A stretch of DNA of 64,000 nucleotides from Ignavibacteriales bacterium (lineage in GTDB: Bacteria > Bacteroidota > Ignavibacteria > Ignavibacteriales > Ignavibacteriaceae), in contig JADJIA010000005.1 of assembly GCA_016707285.1 (NCBI GenBank), forward strand, positions 310,001 to 374,000, read 5' to 3'. A model generated the notes under the pieces. The model was given only the letters and a program-made list of their open reading frames with translations. It was not told the DNA's origin and did no database searches. Each line of letters starts with the position of its first letter. Position 1 is the first letter of the stretch. Both the position numbers and the translations under genes were made by a program. Below are positions 8,257 through 17,927 of the stretch, one piece after another.

Positions 8257-11200
8257 GGCAGTATATTCCGATTTTTGAGTTCATATTGTATTGATTTAAA
8301 CTTGAATTTATTTGTATAATAATAGTCATGACTTTTTGTCAGTTCACCGATCTTCAACAAATTGAGGGACAATAATTTGTTAAGAGCTTCGCCGGCGATG
8401 TTTTCAGGGATATTGAGCGACTGCGCTAATTGTGATTTCTTCAATCCACCATGGAGCATTACTGTATGCAATACTGTTATCAGGTTCGTGTCGAGGAATG
8501 AAAGGTCGATCAGAGGATACTCTTTGTACGTTTGAATCAGAAGGGTATTTCCATCTATTTTTTTGATGGAATTTAACCAATAATTCATGGCAGCCACGAT
8601 ATTACCCTCTGCATAGTCTGTAAGTCTTTCAAAATATACATTTTCGAGATACCGCTGATCCTCGATTGATTTGGAAGAATTAAACATTTTTTTACGCAGG
8701 AGATAAAGATCATCTTCTGTAAATCTAAATCCAAACCCGGTTGTCTTTTGTCGGTGAAGAATAATTTCCTTAACTCTTCTTCTGTTCAATTCTTCAAGTG
8801 AGATTAAAAAGGTAAAGAGGGAAGAAGCCTTAAAATTTGTTTTAATGAATTGCCATCCTGTGCTCTGAACGGTGGTGATCCATAAAATATTTACGCTTGT
8901 CATTGAGATGATATAAAGCATCGTTTTTAATGCTTCAAATCCATCAACACTCCTCACAAATGTTTTGTGAAGGTTTATCAGCAATACAGTTTTACCACGG
9001 AATCGTTCATTAAGGTCGATGATTATGGCTTCTACCGACTTTAAGTCGTTGTAACCAAATGCTTCTGAAATTAACTTTCTGAGCTCATCAACCGTGCTGA
9101 TCCTTTCGAGAAAATAAAACTCCAAATATTCACCAGGACGCAGCAAATCGTTTTTGATAAAATAGAGACATGAGGTTTTGCCTGTTCCGGGTGCCCCTGT
9201 TATCAAAACAGAGGATGGAAGTTTGTTTTTAAACCGGTTTTGAGCGTCACTAAAAATATGCTTTATTTCCTCTTTTCCGAGGAACATCTCAGAAGACTCT
9301 AATGAGGTGCCATCGAACAACCTGCGGTAGATAAACGGCAGACCATTTAAGATTTTATCCAATCTAAAAAGATCCTCTTTATACGATGTCCCGAGTTTAC
9401 CGGAAAGTATCTTGAATCTCTCATAACTTCTTGCAAACAGAGGAATAATAAACCGTTTATAAATACTGTTTACTGCCGCTTTTACAATGTGAAACATTTT
9501 TTTTATTGCAACTTTGATAAATCTGAACAGGTAATTCACCTTTGAAGAAAAGGTATTATTCTCATGTTTTAATTCTCTATCCAATTGAGGAGCTTGCCGG
9601 ATCAACCTTTTGATCTCAGTTACGGCTACCTCTGTTTTATCGGCGACCTGTTTATTGATTGCTTGTTCAAGTTTATCGTTGTTATTCTCAATTTCTCTCA
9701 AACGATTCAGGAAGCTGCTGTTTACGCTGTCAAGTATGTCCTCAACACCTTCGAAGTCTTCGGGGTCTTCGTGCATCCTTTTAACAATTGAGTCGAGGTA
9801 ATAATTTACGCTTGATTCAAGGTTTCTTATCTCTTTTAAGGCAGAATCCACATAGTCAACGAGAAACTCATTTACATCACCAATCTCCCGGGGAAGTTTT
9901 AGCAAGAGGAAGCTTGAGGTTTGTTTCCTGATTTCAAAAGTTTTTAGTTTTGTAAATTCCGGTATTCTGTTTTTGAGGTTAAGTTCTTCATCATCGAGGT
10001 AAACGGCTTCCTCGGGAAGTTCTTTAGCCACAGACTTAATTCCATTGATAACAGTATCAAAAAATGTTCTGAGTTTTCTGCTTCGTGTAGTTTTATCGAG
10101 GTCTCTAATCAGTGACGAGAGTTCAGGAATCACATACGACATCCGGAAATGGTCGGAATAGGCTTTAATAGTGTCGTATCCAAGCGGTAAAAGCGCTTTC
10201 ACATCAGTAATCATCTGTCTGAATTGTTCAATAATCTTAGGACTCCCGGCCCTTATCCTTTCACTTATTTCATCTGCAAGGTTAAGGAGAGCCTTATCGA
10301 GAAAATTGTTCAGTTGAATTTCAAATTTGTAGATATAAAGTTCTTTTTGCAGTAGCCCTATTATTCCCTGATAGTAAATGACCCAATATCTGATAGAATC
10401 AAAGAGGTTCTCTTTTACTTTTTGTGATTCTTCGTATTCCTTAAAGAAATTTACTTCAAGGCCTCTTTTTTCGAGTCTGATCAGGCTCTTAATCTCATGA
10501 AGGAGGTTATTATAGGGTGAAGCAAAAGCGTATGTTAATCGTTTTTCTATATTCAGCACAGTTGACGATTGTTCTTCAATGTAAACATCAAGCTCGTTGA
10601 AAAACATCGCTTTTAACTCTTCATATTGCATATAAAAGACCGGCATGAATCCGAGACTGCTTTTTTCCTGCCCAATAGTTGTAATCAGGTCGTCGAGGTA
10701 ATAGATAAAATTTTTATGTATGGCTTTCAGTTTTCTGAAAAGATTCAGTCTGTCTGCACCCGTTAAATTGATTGTCTCGAGCAGTTCAGTTGTGGTTTTA
10801 ACATTCAGATAATACCGGCTGTAGTTTTTAAGATTAACCTTAACAACAGCGGTGTGATCTCCTGTAAATATTGTTTTCAGCCAGACTGTGAATTTTAGTT
10901 TTAGAATAAAAAACCGGAAGTAGAAGGATTTCCCCGAGTATGTAGCGTAGTCAATTTCGGTCGAAAGGGGATAACTCTCATCGAGCGTTGAGGTAATCTC
11001 GAGCAGATCATTAAGAAGTTTTTTGATGATGGTATCGGAATTGGCAAAATCCCGCTCCATCTTCTTTCTTTCTTCAAGTTTGTCGAGCAACACTTCTGTT
11101 TGGTTAATCCTGATGCTCTGAAGCGCAGCTCTAATAGCACGAGGGTCTTTACCCGATTTTATGATTGATTCAATACCCAGAAATTTGTCGCGATAAATAG

Positions 11201-12746
11201 CAACAGTTTCTTTCAGGATATCTTCTGTCTCATAATTTCTTTTTGTTACAAAATTATCGCGAAACTCATTAACAAGCTCTATTAACTTAAAATAGAGGTC
11301 AAAAAATATTTTATTAAGTTTTTCATCATAAAAATTGGGTTCTGCAAAAGCAATCTGGTAGTCTTCTTTAACTTTATTTAGTTTGTCCACCAAACCTTCT
11401 TTAACAGTGGTTTTTGAGGTTACAGGTGCAGTAGTTTCTTCATCATTCTTTTGATATACCAGAACAGCTCTATAAATAATTGGACCAAGAAGAAGATTCA
11501 AGAGAATCAAATCGTAGATAATCCCTGAGACAAGGTCTGAAATCTGTGGTAGTTCTGAGGCGATAATTCCGGAAAATCCCAGCATCAATACACCGGTAGA
11601 TATAAATCCCGACCAGCCAAATCGTTTTATTTCGGGTGGAGAATTTACAACTGAAACAGCAGTGCGTACAGAGACAAAAAGTGCGATTATTCTTATGAGG
11701 AACAGTGCACCCGCTATTGGCAGAAAGTTTAATGCACTGCTAAGATTGATAGTTGCGCCCGCAAGTGTAAAAAAGACAATAAAGACCGGTAAACTTAAAT
11801 TTTCCGCTGCTTTTTCAAATTCCTCTTCATGAGAAAAATTGGATGTTATCATTCCGGCAATAACAAACATTAACAGAGTTTCGAGGTGGAACAGGGAAGC
11901 TGCATATCCGCCAAAAATTATCAAACAGATCAGGAAAAATGTGATTTCCATCTTGATATAACGCAGGTATAACACCGTCAAAACACCCAGAACTCCACCC
12001 GCAATTATCGTCTTTCCAAGATCGATCAAAAGAGTTAAAAGTGGATTCGACAAAACCGCTTTATGTTCAGGAAGCAGATACATCTTAATAAGAAAGATGG
12101 CAACCACGAGCAAAATGATATTTAGCAAATCTTTTAAAATTGAAGTACTGAGAGTCAATTCAACAAGATCATTTTTAATATCAAGTTCTTCAGAAACACC
12201 AATCGTCAGTTCGATCGAAGTACCCATTGATATAACCGAGATAAGCACACCCCCGGCTACAAGATACTGCCATGATATTAATGTTTGTGTAAATACGGGG
12301 AAAAGCAGATAAAAACCACCGGTGATCAAAATAAAAACAAAGAAAAACTTAAACAGGATTATCACAAATCCCGTTTTAATCACTTTTTCCAATTTCGAAT
12401 ACTTTAATTCCAATCCTGCAATAAGTGCTATTACTGCGAGGACAATATTGTTGACAACGGATAAATTCTCAGTTATCCTCTGATTGATTAAAAACAGAGG
12501 TTCAAAGTTCGTGAACTGAAACAGGGAGAGTCCAAAAATCAATCCGGTAAAAATATAACCCGTAACTTTTGGAAGTCGCATTGTCTGGAACAGTTCACCG
12601 AGGGTAAATGAGGCGAGAATTATAAATCCAACTACCGCAAGAGTTCTTGGGTAGCTCATTTCCCCGGAAGTGCCAATTGTTTTGGTGAGAAGCATCAATC
12701 CAAAAAGAATAATCAGGATGAAAATTCGTCTTGTAGTATTAATCAT
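8253..12746 (-). CDS. CPA2-like cation:proton antiporter fused to AAA-type ATPase and winged helix
   Basis: A 1497-residue protein in one uninterrupted frame. Residues 1 to about 430 are a polytopic domain resembling CPA2/Kef Na+(K+)/H+ exchangers. The helix that normally carries the ion-binding acid reads STSILKDLL, so Lys-Asp replaces the usual Gln/Asp-Asp pair. Residues 430 to about 1130 are long, charged and predicted helical. Residues about 1183-1190 are a perfect Walker A (GAPGTGKT). The Walker B position near 1250 reads TVLLINLH, with Asn where Asp is expected. The last 90 residues resemble a winged-helix domain (KKSQLAQSLNIPENIAGEALNKL). This ATPase arrangement recalls STAND/ORC-type P-loop modules rather than the RCK domain normally attached to Kef proteins. 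It overlaps both neighbours by 4 bases. Transport specificity is not known. Confidence 0.8.
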   Translation of the reverse strand: MINTTRRIFILIILFGLMLLTKTIGTSGEMSYPRTLAVVGFIILASFTLGELFQTMRLPKVTGYIFTGLIFGLSLFQFTNFEPLFLINQRITENLSVVNNIVLAVIALIAGLELKYSKLEKVIKTGFVIILFKFFFVFILITGGFYLLFPVFTQTLISWQYLVAGGVLISVISMGTSIELTIGVSEELDIKNDLVELTLSTSILKDLLNIILLVVAIFLIKMYLLPEHKAVLSNPLLTLLIDLGKTIIAGGVLGVLTVLYLRYIKMEITFFLICLIIFGGYAASLFHLETLLMFVIAGMITSNFSHEEEFEKAAENLSLPVFIVFFTLAGATINLSSALNFLPIAGALFLIRIIALFVSVRTAVSVVNSPPEIKRFGWSGFISTGVLMLGFSGIIASELPQISDLVSGIIYDLILLNLLLGPIIYRAVLVYQKNDEETTAPVTSKTTVKEGLVDKLNKVKEDYQIAFAEPNFYDEKLNKIFFDLYFKLIELVNEFRDNFVTKRNYETEDILKETVAIYRDKFLGIESIIKSGKDPRAIRAALQSIRINQTEVLLDKLEERKKMERDFANSDTIIKKLLNDLLEITSTLDESYPLSTEIDYATYSGKSFYFRFFILKLKFTVWLKTIFTGDHTAVVKVNLKNYSRYYLNVKTTTELLETINLTGADRLNLFRKLKAIHKNFIYYLDDLITTIGQEKSSLGFMPVFYMQYEELKAMFFNELDVYIEEQSSTVLNIEKRLTYAFASPYNNLLHEIKSLIRLEKRGLEVNFFKEYEESQKVKENLFDSIRYWVIYYQGIIGLLQKELYIYKFEIQLNNFLDKALLNLADEISERIRAGSPKIIEQFRQMITDVKALLPLGYDTIKAYSDHFRMSYVIPELSSLIRDLDKTTRSRKLRTFFDTVINGIKSVAKELPEEAVYLDDEELNLKNRIPEFTKLKTFEIRKQTSSFLLLKLPREIGDVNEFLVDYVDSALKEIRNLESSVNYYLDSIVKRMHEDPEDFEGVEDILDSVNSSFLNRLREIENNNDKLEQAINKQVADKTEVAVTEIKRLIRQAPQLDRELKHENNTFSSKVNYLFRFIKVAIKKMFHIVKAAVNSIYKRFIIPLFARSYERFKILSGKLGTSYKEDLFRLDKILNGLPFIYRRLFDGTSLESSEMFLGKEEIKHIFSDAQNRFKNKLPSSVLITGAPGTGKTSCLYFIKNDLLRPGEYLEFYFLERISTVDELRKLISEAFGYNDLKSVEAIIIDLNERFRGKTVLLINLHKTFVRSVDGFEALKTMLYIISMTSVNILWITTVQSTGWQFIKTNFKASSLFTFLISLEELNRRRVKEIILHRQKTTGFGFRFTEDDLYLLRKKMFNSSKSIEDQRYLENVYFERLTDYAEGNIVAAMNYWLNSIKKIDGNTLLIQTYKEYPLIDLSFLDTNLITVLHTVMLHGGLKKSQLAQSLNIPENIAGEALNKLLSLNLLKIGELTKSHDYYYTNKFKFKSIQYELKNRNILP

Positions 12747-13987
12747 TTTGTCTCTCCGCTGATTTCTGACGATTCAACGAGGAATCGTTTAGTAAAAAAG
12801 CTTGCAGAAAAACCAAGTGTTAAAACATTCAAAATGATTGCAGAAAATATGATTGGAGTGTACTGATTGTTAAAAACAGTAGCGTAATTTATCAAAAGGG
12901 CGAACACAAGGATATCACTCGAAAGAAATATTATTCCCTGTCCCGAATGCACACGATCCTTTTCAAATGCTGCAATAAAAGCAGTTTTATGCGTTACAAA
13001 TTTTGCGATCACTTTTATTAAAGGAAATGAAAGGATGACAACCCAGGCCGCGGTTGAATCGGGGAGTACCCAAATTATCCCGGCATAAATCGTAAGGACG
13101 ATTGAAAGGGGAGAAATCATGCGTTCAATTGTATCGATTACTTTCTCTTTAATTCTGGAAAGATTCCCTAAAAGAATTCCCAAAATAAAGCAGAGGAAAA
13201 GGGGAGACAACCCAAGGTAATAAGCGATACCGCTCCCTAACATTGTTATTCCAAGAATCCCGACGAATATCTTTCGCGTGTCGGACTCTCTACCGAGGAA
13301 AATAAAAAATAATATACCGATTGAGATTGCAATACCGATGCTGATGGTAAAAAACTCAATCGGTGTCAACTGCATCGTTGGTCGCGTATTAAAATTATAA
13401 AATGAAAAAATGGCACCAAACATTATCAAAGAGAAAAACAGAGCAAAACGGGTTGCTGAATAAAGTGAGTCAGTAAGTTTACGGGTCAATTCATATTTTT
13501 CTCTGAACTTTTGTAACAGATATGGGGACGACATCGAGCCAATCACTGCAAGTGCATAAGAGGCTAAAAGGATTTCCAATATATTGTTGGTAGTGTCGAT
13601 AAAATAATAGAAAAAAGCAAAAGCTGCAGAACCGATTATAACTGTGGTGAGCAGTGAGTCGTAAATAGCTACTCTGATTTGTTCACGATTGGTTTTGAGC
13701 AATTCAACCAGACTAAATTTCATTCCCCAATACAAACCGATTAAGCCTGTCACTCCACTGATTACGGGAGCCATTTTGCTCAGAATTTCGCTGTTTATGG
13801 GAGAAACAATATCGAAGGTCAGATTTGAGGAAAGAAAATAATAGAGCCCCGGATTCAGTAGTAAACCGAGTATTAGATATTCCATTCCCGATGGGAAAAA
13901 ATTTCTACTTGAGATTTTCCTTAAGACCAAACCGGTACCTAAATAGCCGGCAAGAAGAATAAGGAGGAATAATGCTAAAGTTTCCAT
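12743..13987 (-). CDS. CPA2-like antiporter homologue lacking the usual ion-binding acid
   Basis: A 414-residue polytopic membrane protein with about 12 hydrophobic segments and the general layout of CPA2 exchangers (GLVLRKI, then SMSSPYLLQ at the position of the family's SSTA motif). Counting from that motif, the place of the ion-binding Asp in the neighbouring antiporter is occupied by Phe (SATRFALFF), so transport activity is doubtful; a partner or sensor role for the fusion protein is possible. Its stop overlaps the next start by 4 bases, indicating coupled expression. The family assignment is from hydropathy and a few motifs only. Confidence 0.7.
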   Translation of the reverse strand: METLALFLLILLAGYLGTGLVLRKISSRNFFPSGMEYLILGLLLNPGLYYFLSSNLTFDIVSPINSEILSKMAPVISGVTGLIGLYWGMKFSLVELLKTNREQIRVAIYDSLLTTVIIGSAAFAFFYYFIDTTNNILEILLASYALAVIGSMSSPYLLQKFREKYELTRKLTDSLYSATRFALFFSLIMFGAIFSFYNFNTRPTMQLTPIEFFTISIGIAISIGILFFIFLGRESDTRKIFVGILGITMLGSGIAYYLGLSPLFLCFILGILLGNLSRIKEKVIDTIERMISPLSIVLTIYAGIIWVLPDSTAAWVVILSFPLIKVIAKFVTHKTAFIAAFEKDRVHSGQGIIFLSSDILVFALLINYATVFNNQYTPIIFSAIILNVLTLGFSASFFTKRFLVESSEISGETK

Positions 13988-14039
13988 TATAGAAAAAGTT
14001 TAATCAAACTTTGAAACATAATAAATAATTAAGGATTAT

Positions 14040-15677
14040 TTATATCCCCTTTACAATAGCAAGTGTTATATCATCACTTTGGTTAGTTGAGAGTTCATGT
14101 TTTAACACTTCATCTATGATTAAATCGAGAATCTCGATCGCTGAACGGCTCCGATTGGAGGTAATTAACTCCACAAGTTTTTCATCGCCAAAGAGAATAT
14201 TGTTATAGTCCATTGCCTCAACCACACCATCCGAGAAAAAAACCAGAATGTCATCTCTGCCAAAATCGACTATCTCCATCTCATAGTTGAAGGGGATAAC
14301 CCCGAGGAAAATTCCACCGTTTGCCAATCTTTCAACACTTTCAACTCCTGATCTTAAAATAATTGGTTGATTGTGTCCTGCGTTGATGCTGTAAAGTTTT
14401 TGGTCGGTAACATCAATGATACCAATCCAAGCTGTAGCAAATTTTTCAATTGTTGATGCGTCACATAAAACTGAATTGATGGTTTCAGCAATAAATTTTG
14501 GGTTGGTGCGATTGTCTTTTAGTTTGAGTACCGTGTGTAGCGTTGCGTCTATTGTGGAGACCAACAGGGCAGCAGGAATTCCTTTTCCCGAAACATCTGC
14601 CACCAACAAGAGACATAACTCATCAGTCATTTTATATATTGAATAGTAGTCACCCCCAACTTCCTGTGCCGGAATCAGTTTTGCAGCAAATGACAGGGTG
14701 GGGAATTGAGGCAAGTTGGTTGGAAGAAGTTTCTCCTGAATTTTATGGGCAGTTTCAAGTTCTTTCTTTAATGCTTCCGCCTTTACCTTTGTTTCGAGTA
14801 ACCTGGAATTCTCTATTGCCACGCTACACTGACCGGCGAGTGTTTCAAGCAGTCTTACATCTTCAACAACAAAAGATTTGCCACCTTTTTTATTGATTAC
14901 TGACAAAACACCAATCAGTGAATCATTTTTTAGTAAGGGAACACACACCATATTCCTTGTCCGAAAATTGGACATTTTGTCGTAATTTCTGTTAAATCTT
15001 TTGTCACTATAACAATCATCAACCATTTGAGGGATTCTGTGTTTTGCTACCCATCCTGCTATTCCACTGCCGAGTTCGAGTGGGAAGTTTTTTATGATGT
15101 TCTCGGAATATCCCTCAAGTACATGAAAATAGAGTTTTTTGTCATTCGGCTCATAGAGCATAAACGAACTTTTCTCCGCATCCAGAATGTATTGGCTGGC
15201 AATCATAATTTCATCCAATAATTTTCCGAGAGGCTTGTTTTCGAGCATTTTCAGAGTTACTTCATGCAAAAATTCGATTCTTGAGAGAAAATATTCCGTT
15301 TGGCTCTCTGCCTGATCAATTTTCCTTCTTAAGTAATAATGATTCCAAAATGCTGATTTAATTTGAGGTAACAATTGTGTGGTATTGTCAGATTCGATAT
15401 AAAAATGCACAAGGTTCGAGTTAAAGTACTTCAGTAGTTTATCGGTTGATAACGGAGAACCAACGAGGAGTATAAAGGATGATGGAGAACTTTGACGCAA
15501 AGTAGCCAACATCTCCATTGTTATCTCTTCTTCGGGCAGAATTATGGAAGCCGGTTTTAATTTGGCGGCATCCATTACAATTCGCGCCGGTGACGAATTA
15601 ACCGAAACTCCGCCGGGAGCAAGGTATTCCATCAACATTTCTGCGATTTCTTTAAGACTTGTAAAAAGTATTTTCAT
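14040..15677 (-). CDS. GAF-domain PP2C phosphatase (RsbU/SpoIIE type)
   Basis: Signalling serine phosphatase of the kind that dephosphorylates anti-sigma-factor antagonists. Residues 1-115 look like a degenerate receiver domain without a clear phospho-Asp. Residues about 150-292 are a GAF sensor domain (SSFMLYEP, FRTRNMVCVPLL). A coiled linker ends at KIQEKLLP (312-319), the standard junction to the SpoIIE domain. Metal-binding acids are present: D343 in VGGDYYS, D361 in ADVSGKG, then FFSDGVVEA and SDDITLAI near the end. 545 aa. It lies 52 bases upstream of the antiporter genes on the same strand and may head that operon; no anti-sigma or antagonist gene is nearby. Confidence 0.9.
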   Translation of the reverse strand: MKILFTSLKEIAEMLMEYLAPGGVSVNSSPARIVMDAAKLKPASIILPEEEITMEMLATLRQSSPSSFILLVGSPLSTDKLLKYFNSNLVHFYIESDNTTQLLPQIKSAFWNHYYLRRKIDQAESQTEYFLSRIEFLHEVTLKMLENKPLGKLLDEIMIASQYILDAEKSSFMLYEPNDKKLYFHVLEGYSENIIKNFPLELGSGIAGWVAKHRIPQMVDDCYSDKRFNRNYDKMSNFRTRNMVCVPLLKNDSLIGVLSVINKKGGKSFVVEDVRLLETLAGQCSVAIENSRLLETKVKAEALKKELETAHKIQEKLLPTNLPQFPTLSFAAKLIPAQEVGGDYYSIYKMTDELCLLLVADVSGKGIPAALLVSTIDATLHTVLKLKDNRTNPKFIAETINSVLCDASTIEKFATAWIGIIDVTDQKLYSINAGHNQPIILRSGVESVERLANGGIFLGVIPFNYEMEIVDFGRDDILVFFSDGVVEAMDYNNILFGDEKLVELITSNRSRSAIEILDLIIDEVLKHELSTNQSDDITLAIVKGI

Positions 15678-15697
15678 AAGGAAATATAATAATAAGC

Positions 15698-15705
15698 TAT
15701 TTTTG
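15698..15705 (+). promoter_or_regulatory. candidate -7 element for the DUF5916 gene
   Basis: TATTTTTG matches TAnnTTTG exactly in the short gap between the divergent phosphatase and DUF5916 genes. Transcription would start near 15712, a few bases before the TTG at 15726. No good -33 TTTG is seen at the right distance. Confidence 0.3.
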
Positions 15706-15725
15706 TTGTTCTAAATATAAATTAA

Positions 15726-17927
15726 TTGGAACTAATCCAAAAGAAATTCCATAACTCAGTTGAATATAATTTGATATTTCGATTAAACCTGAAGATTGTT
15801 CTCATCATTCTGTCAGTTTTCTGTATGGGAGAATTGCAGACCGTTTTTGCACAAAACGAAAAAAAAGAAATTTTTGCAAAAAAAATTGAGTCGGAGATTT
15901 ATCTCGATGGAAGTGACAACGATAAAGAATGGGCAAGTATTCCCGGTGATTCGAGTTTTCTGCAAATAGACCCCGATCCGGGAAGTCCCCCCGCCTTTAA
16001 AACAGTCGTAAAAGTTGCATATACGGAGACTGATGTCTATTTCCTTTTCATCTGTTATGATCCCGAGCCAAATAAACTTGTAACCAGGGAGTTAAAGTAC
16101 GACGGGTTCACCTCCGGCGACGATAATGTTAAATTGATAATCGATACATTTGGAGATGAGAGAAATGGATACTGGTTTGCTACAAATCCACTTTCCGTTA
16201 AAAATGATGCGTTGGTTTCAGGCAGAAGTTATAATAGTTTTAATGAGGATTGGGACGCTATCTGGGAAGTGAAATCTGCAATCCACCCGGATCGTTGGTG
16301 TGCTGAATTCAGAATACCCCTCTCTTCACTTAAATTTCCGGGGACTTCAATTCAGAAATGGGGAGTTAATTTTCAGAGAGGTATCCGAAGACTAAGTCAG
16401 GATGTTATCTGGTCGGGTGCGGTCAGAAATGGTTTTTTATTGGACCTTACCCGTGCCGGCAACCTAAAAGGCATCGAAAACATTCAAAGAGGGAATCCAA
16501 TCTACTTACTTCCTTATGTCAATGTTGGTTATGAGGAGATAAAAAGTTCAACCAATTCAACTTTTAAGGCAGGACTCGATCTGAAATATGGACTTTCAGA
16601 TGCTTTTACGCTTGATCTAACCTTAAACACCGATTTTGCACAAGTAGAAGCCGACATTGCCGAAATAAACCTTTCAAGGTTTCCTCTTTTTATTCCCGAA
16701 AAAAGAGAATTTTTTCTCGAAGGGAACAAGTTATTTTCATTTGATCTTGCCAGTAACAACATGGCTTTTTACTCGAGAACAATCGGTATATCGCGTGGGG
16801 AGGGAATTCCGATAATAGGTGGATTAAAACTGACGGGTACTTCCGGGAATCTCGAAGCGGGATTTCTAAGTGTCCAGACTGAAGGTACTTCTTCAAAAAA
16901 AACAACAAACTACATCGTCTCAAGGGCGAAATACAGTTTTTTTGATAATTCACACGCCGGACTGATATTCAGTAATACTCAAACATTTGAAAAATATAAC
17001 AGACTTGCGGGAGTTGACTTGAGTTTTAATTTCAACAATTTCCTGGGTGATCAAAACCTTATCGTCACCACCAAATTGGCAGGAACCTTTGATGGAAAAA
17101 TCACCCAAAACAATCTCGCCGGAATTCTCGAAGTTGAATACCCAAATGATCTGATAAACATTTATTCATCTTATGGGTTCACACAGGAAAATTTTAATCC
17201 TGAAACAGGTTTTATCTTTAATAAAGGAATTAACGAGTTTCAATTCAGTGCCGGTTATGCGCCCCGTTTTAATGACGGTCTGTTAAGACGACTTAGATTT
17301 GTTCCTGTTAATGTTGAGTTTGACCATGATCCACAGGGAAAAATCACTTCTTTTGAATATAATATTGTCCCTTTGAGCGTTACTTTTGAGTCGAACGACA
17401 GGATTGATTTCGAATTTAGCCGCGAATATGACAGACCTGAAAGAGACTTCACCATCTTTAACAATACGGTTATTAAGCAGGGTGAATATTATGGAAATGT
17501 ATATGGTATTGAAGCCATCTCAAATCCGGCTCGAGCCCTCTATGGCTCCATTGGAATTGAATCCGGCGATTTTTACGGAGGAACACGATATACCTATGGT
17601 GTCGAGGCAACCGCCGCACTCTCAAGCAAGTTTGGATTTAGTTTGGGCTACCGCGTTAACGATATAAAATTTCCCGGTGACGAGTTACAAACCAACGAAA
17701 TATTCACCCGTTTTAAATATACACTTAATGTAAATATGGCTTCTTTTCTTCTGTTACAATGGAATAATGAAATAAATGAGATTAATTTAAATTATAAACT
17801 AAATATCAAGCCATCATTGGGAAGTGATATATATTTGGTAATAAACAAAATATTGAGTACACAAGACGGATTAGTGTCCAAAGATTTTGTTGTTATTCTT
17901 AAAGTATCCTGGATGTTTATAATCTGA
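15726..17927 (+). CDS. DUF5916 outer-membrane protein with CBM9-like domain
   Basis: Predicted exported protein. An N-terminal hydrophobic stretch (IVLIILSVFCMGELQTVFA) is followed by a carbohydrate-binding family 9-like beta domain at about residues 50-230 (EIYLDGSDNDKEWASIP, a typical CBM9 opening, and AEFRIPLSSLKF). The rest is a DUF5916 barrel domain with alternating beta strands and the segment FPLFIPEKREFFLEG. 733 aa. The start is uncertain: TTG 15726 gives a long N-region, and an in-frame TTG at 15771 would give a cleaner signal peptide. Function is unknown; the family is common in Bacteroidota. It overlaps the CDF transporter start by one base (TGATG). Confidence 0.82.
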   Translation: MELIQKKFHNSVEYNLIFRLNLKIVLIILSVFCMGELQTVFAQNEKKEIFAKKIESEIYLDGSDNDKEWASIPGDSSFLQIDPDPGSPPAFKTVVKVAYTETDVYFLFICYDPEPNKLVTRELKYDGFTSGDDNVKLIIDTFGDERNGYWFATNPLSVKNDALVSGRSYNSFNEDWDAIWEVKSAIHPDRWCAEFRIPLSSLKFPGTSIQKWGVNFQRGIRRLSQDVIWSGAVRNGFLLDLTRAGNLKGIENIQRGNPIYLLPYVNVGYEEIKSSTNSTFKAGLDLKYGLSDAFTLDLTLNTDFAQVEADIAEINLSRFPLFIPEKREFFLEGNKLFSFDLASNNMAFYSRTIGISRGEGIPIIGGLKLTGTSGNLEAGFLSVQTEGTSSKKTTNYIVSRAKYSFFDNSHAGLIFSNTQTFEKYNRLAGVDLSFNFNNFLGDQNLIVTTKLAGTFDGKITQNNLAGILEVEYPNDLINIYSSYGFTQENFNPETGFIFNKGINEFQFSAGYAPRFNDGLLRRLRFVPVNVEFDHDPQGKITSFEYNIVPLSVTFESNDRIDFEFSREYDRPERDFTIFNNTVIKQGEYYGNVYGIEAISNPARALYGSIGIESGDFYGGTRYTYGVEATAALSSKFGFSLGYRVNDIKFPGDELQTNEIFTRFKYTLNVNMASFLLLQWNNEINEINLNYKLNIKPSLGSDIYLVINKILSTQDGLVSKDFVVILKVSWMFII

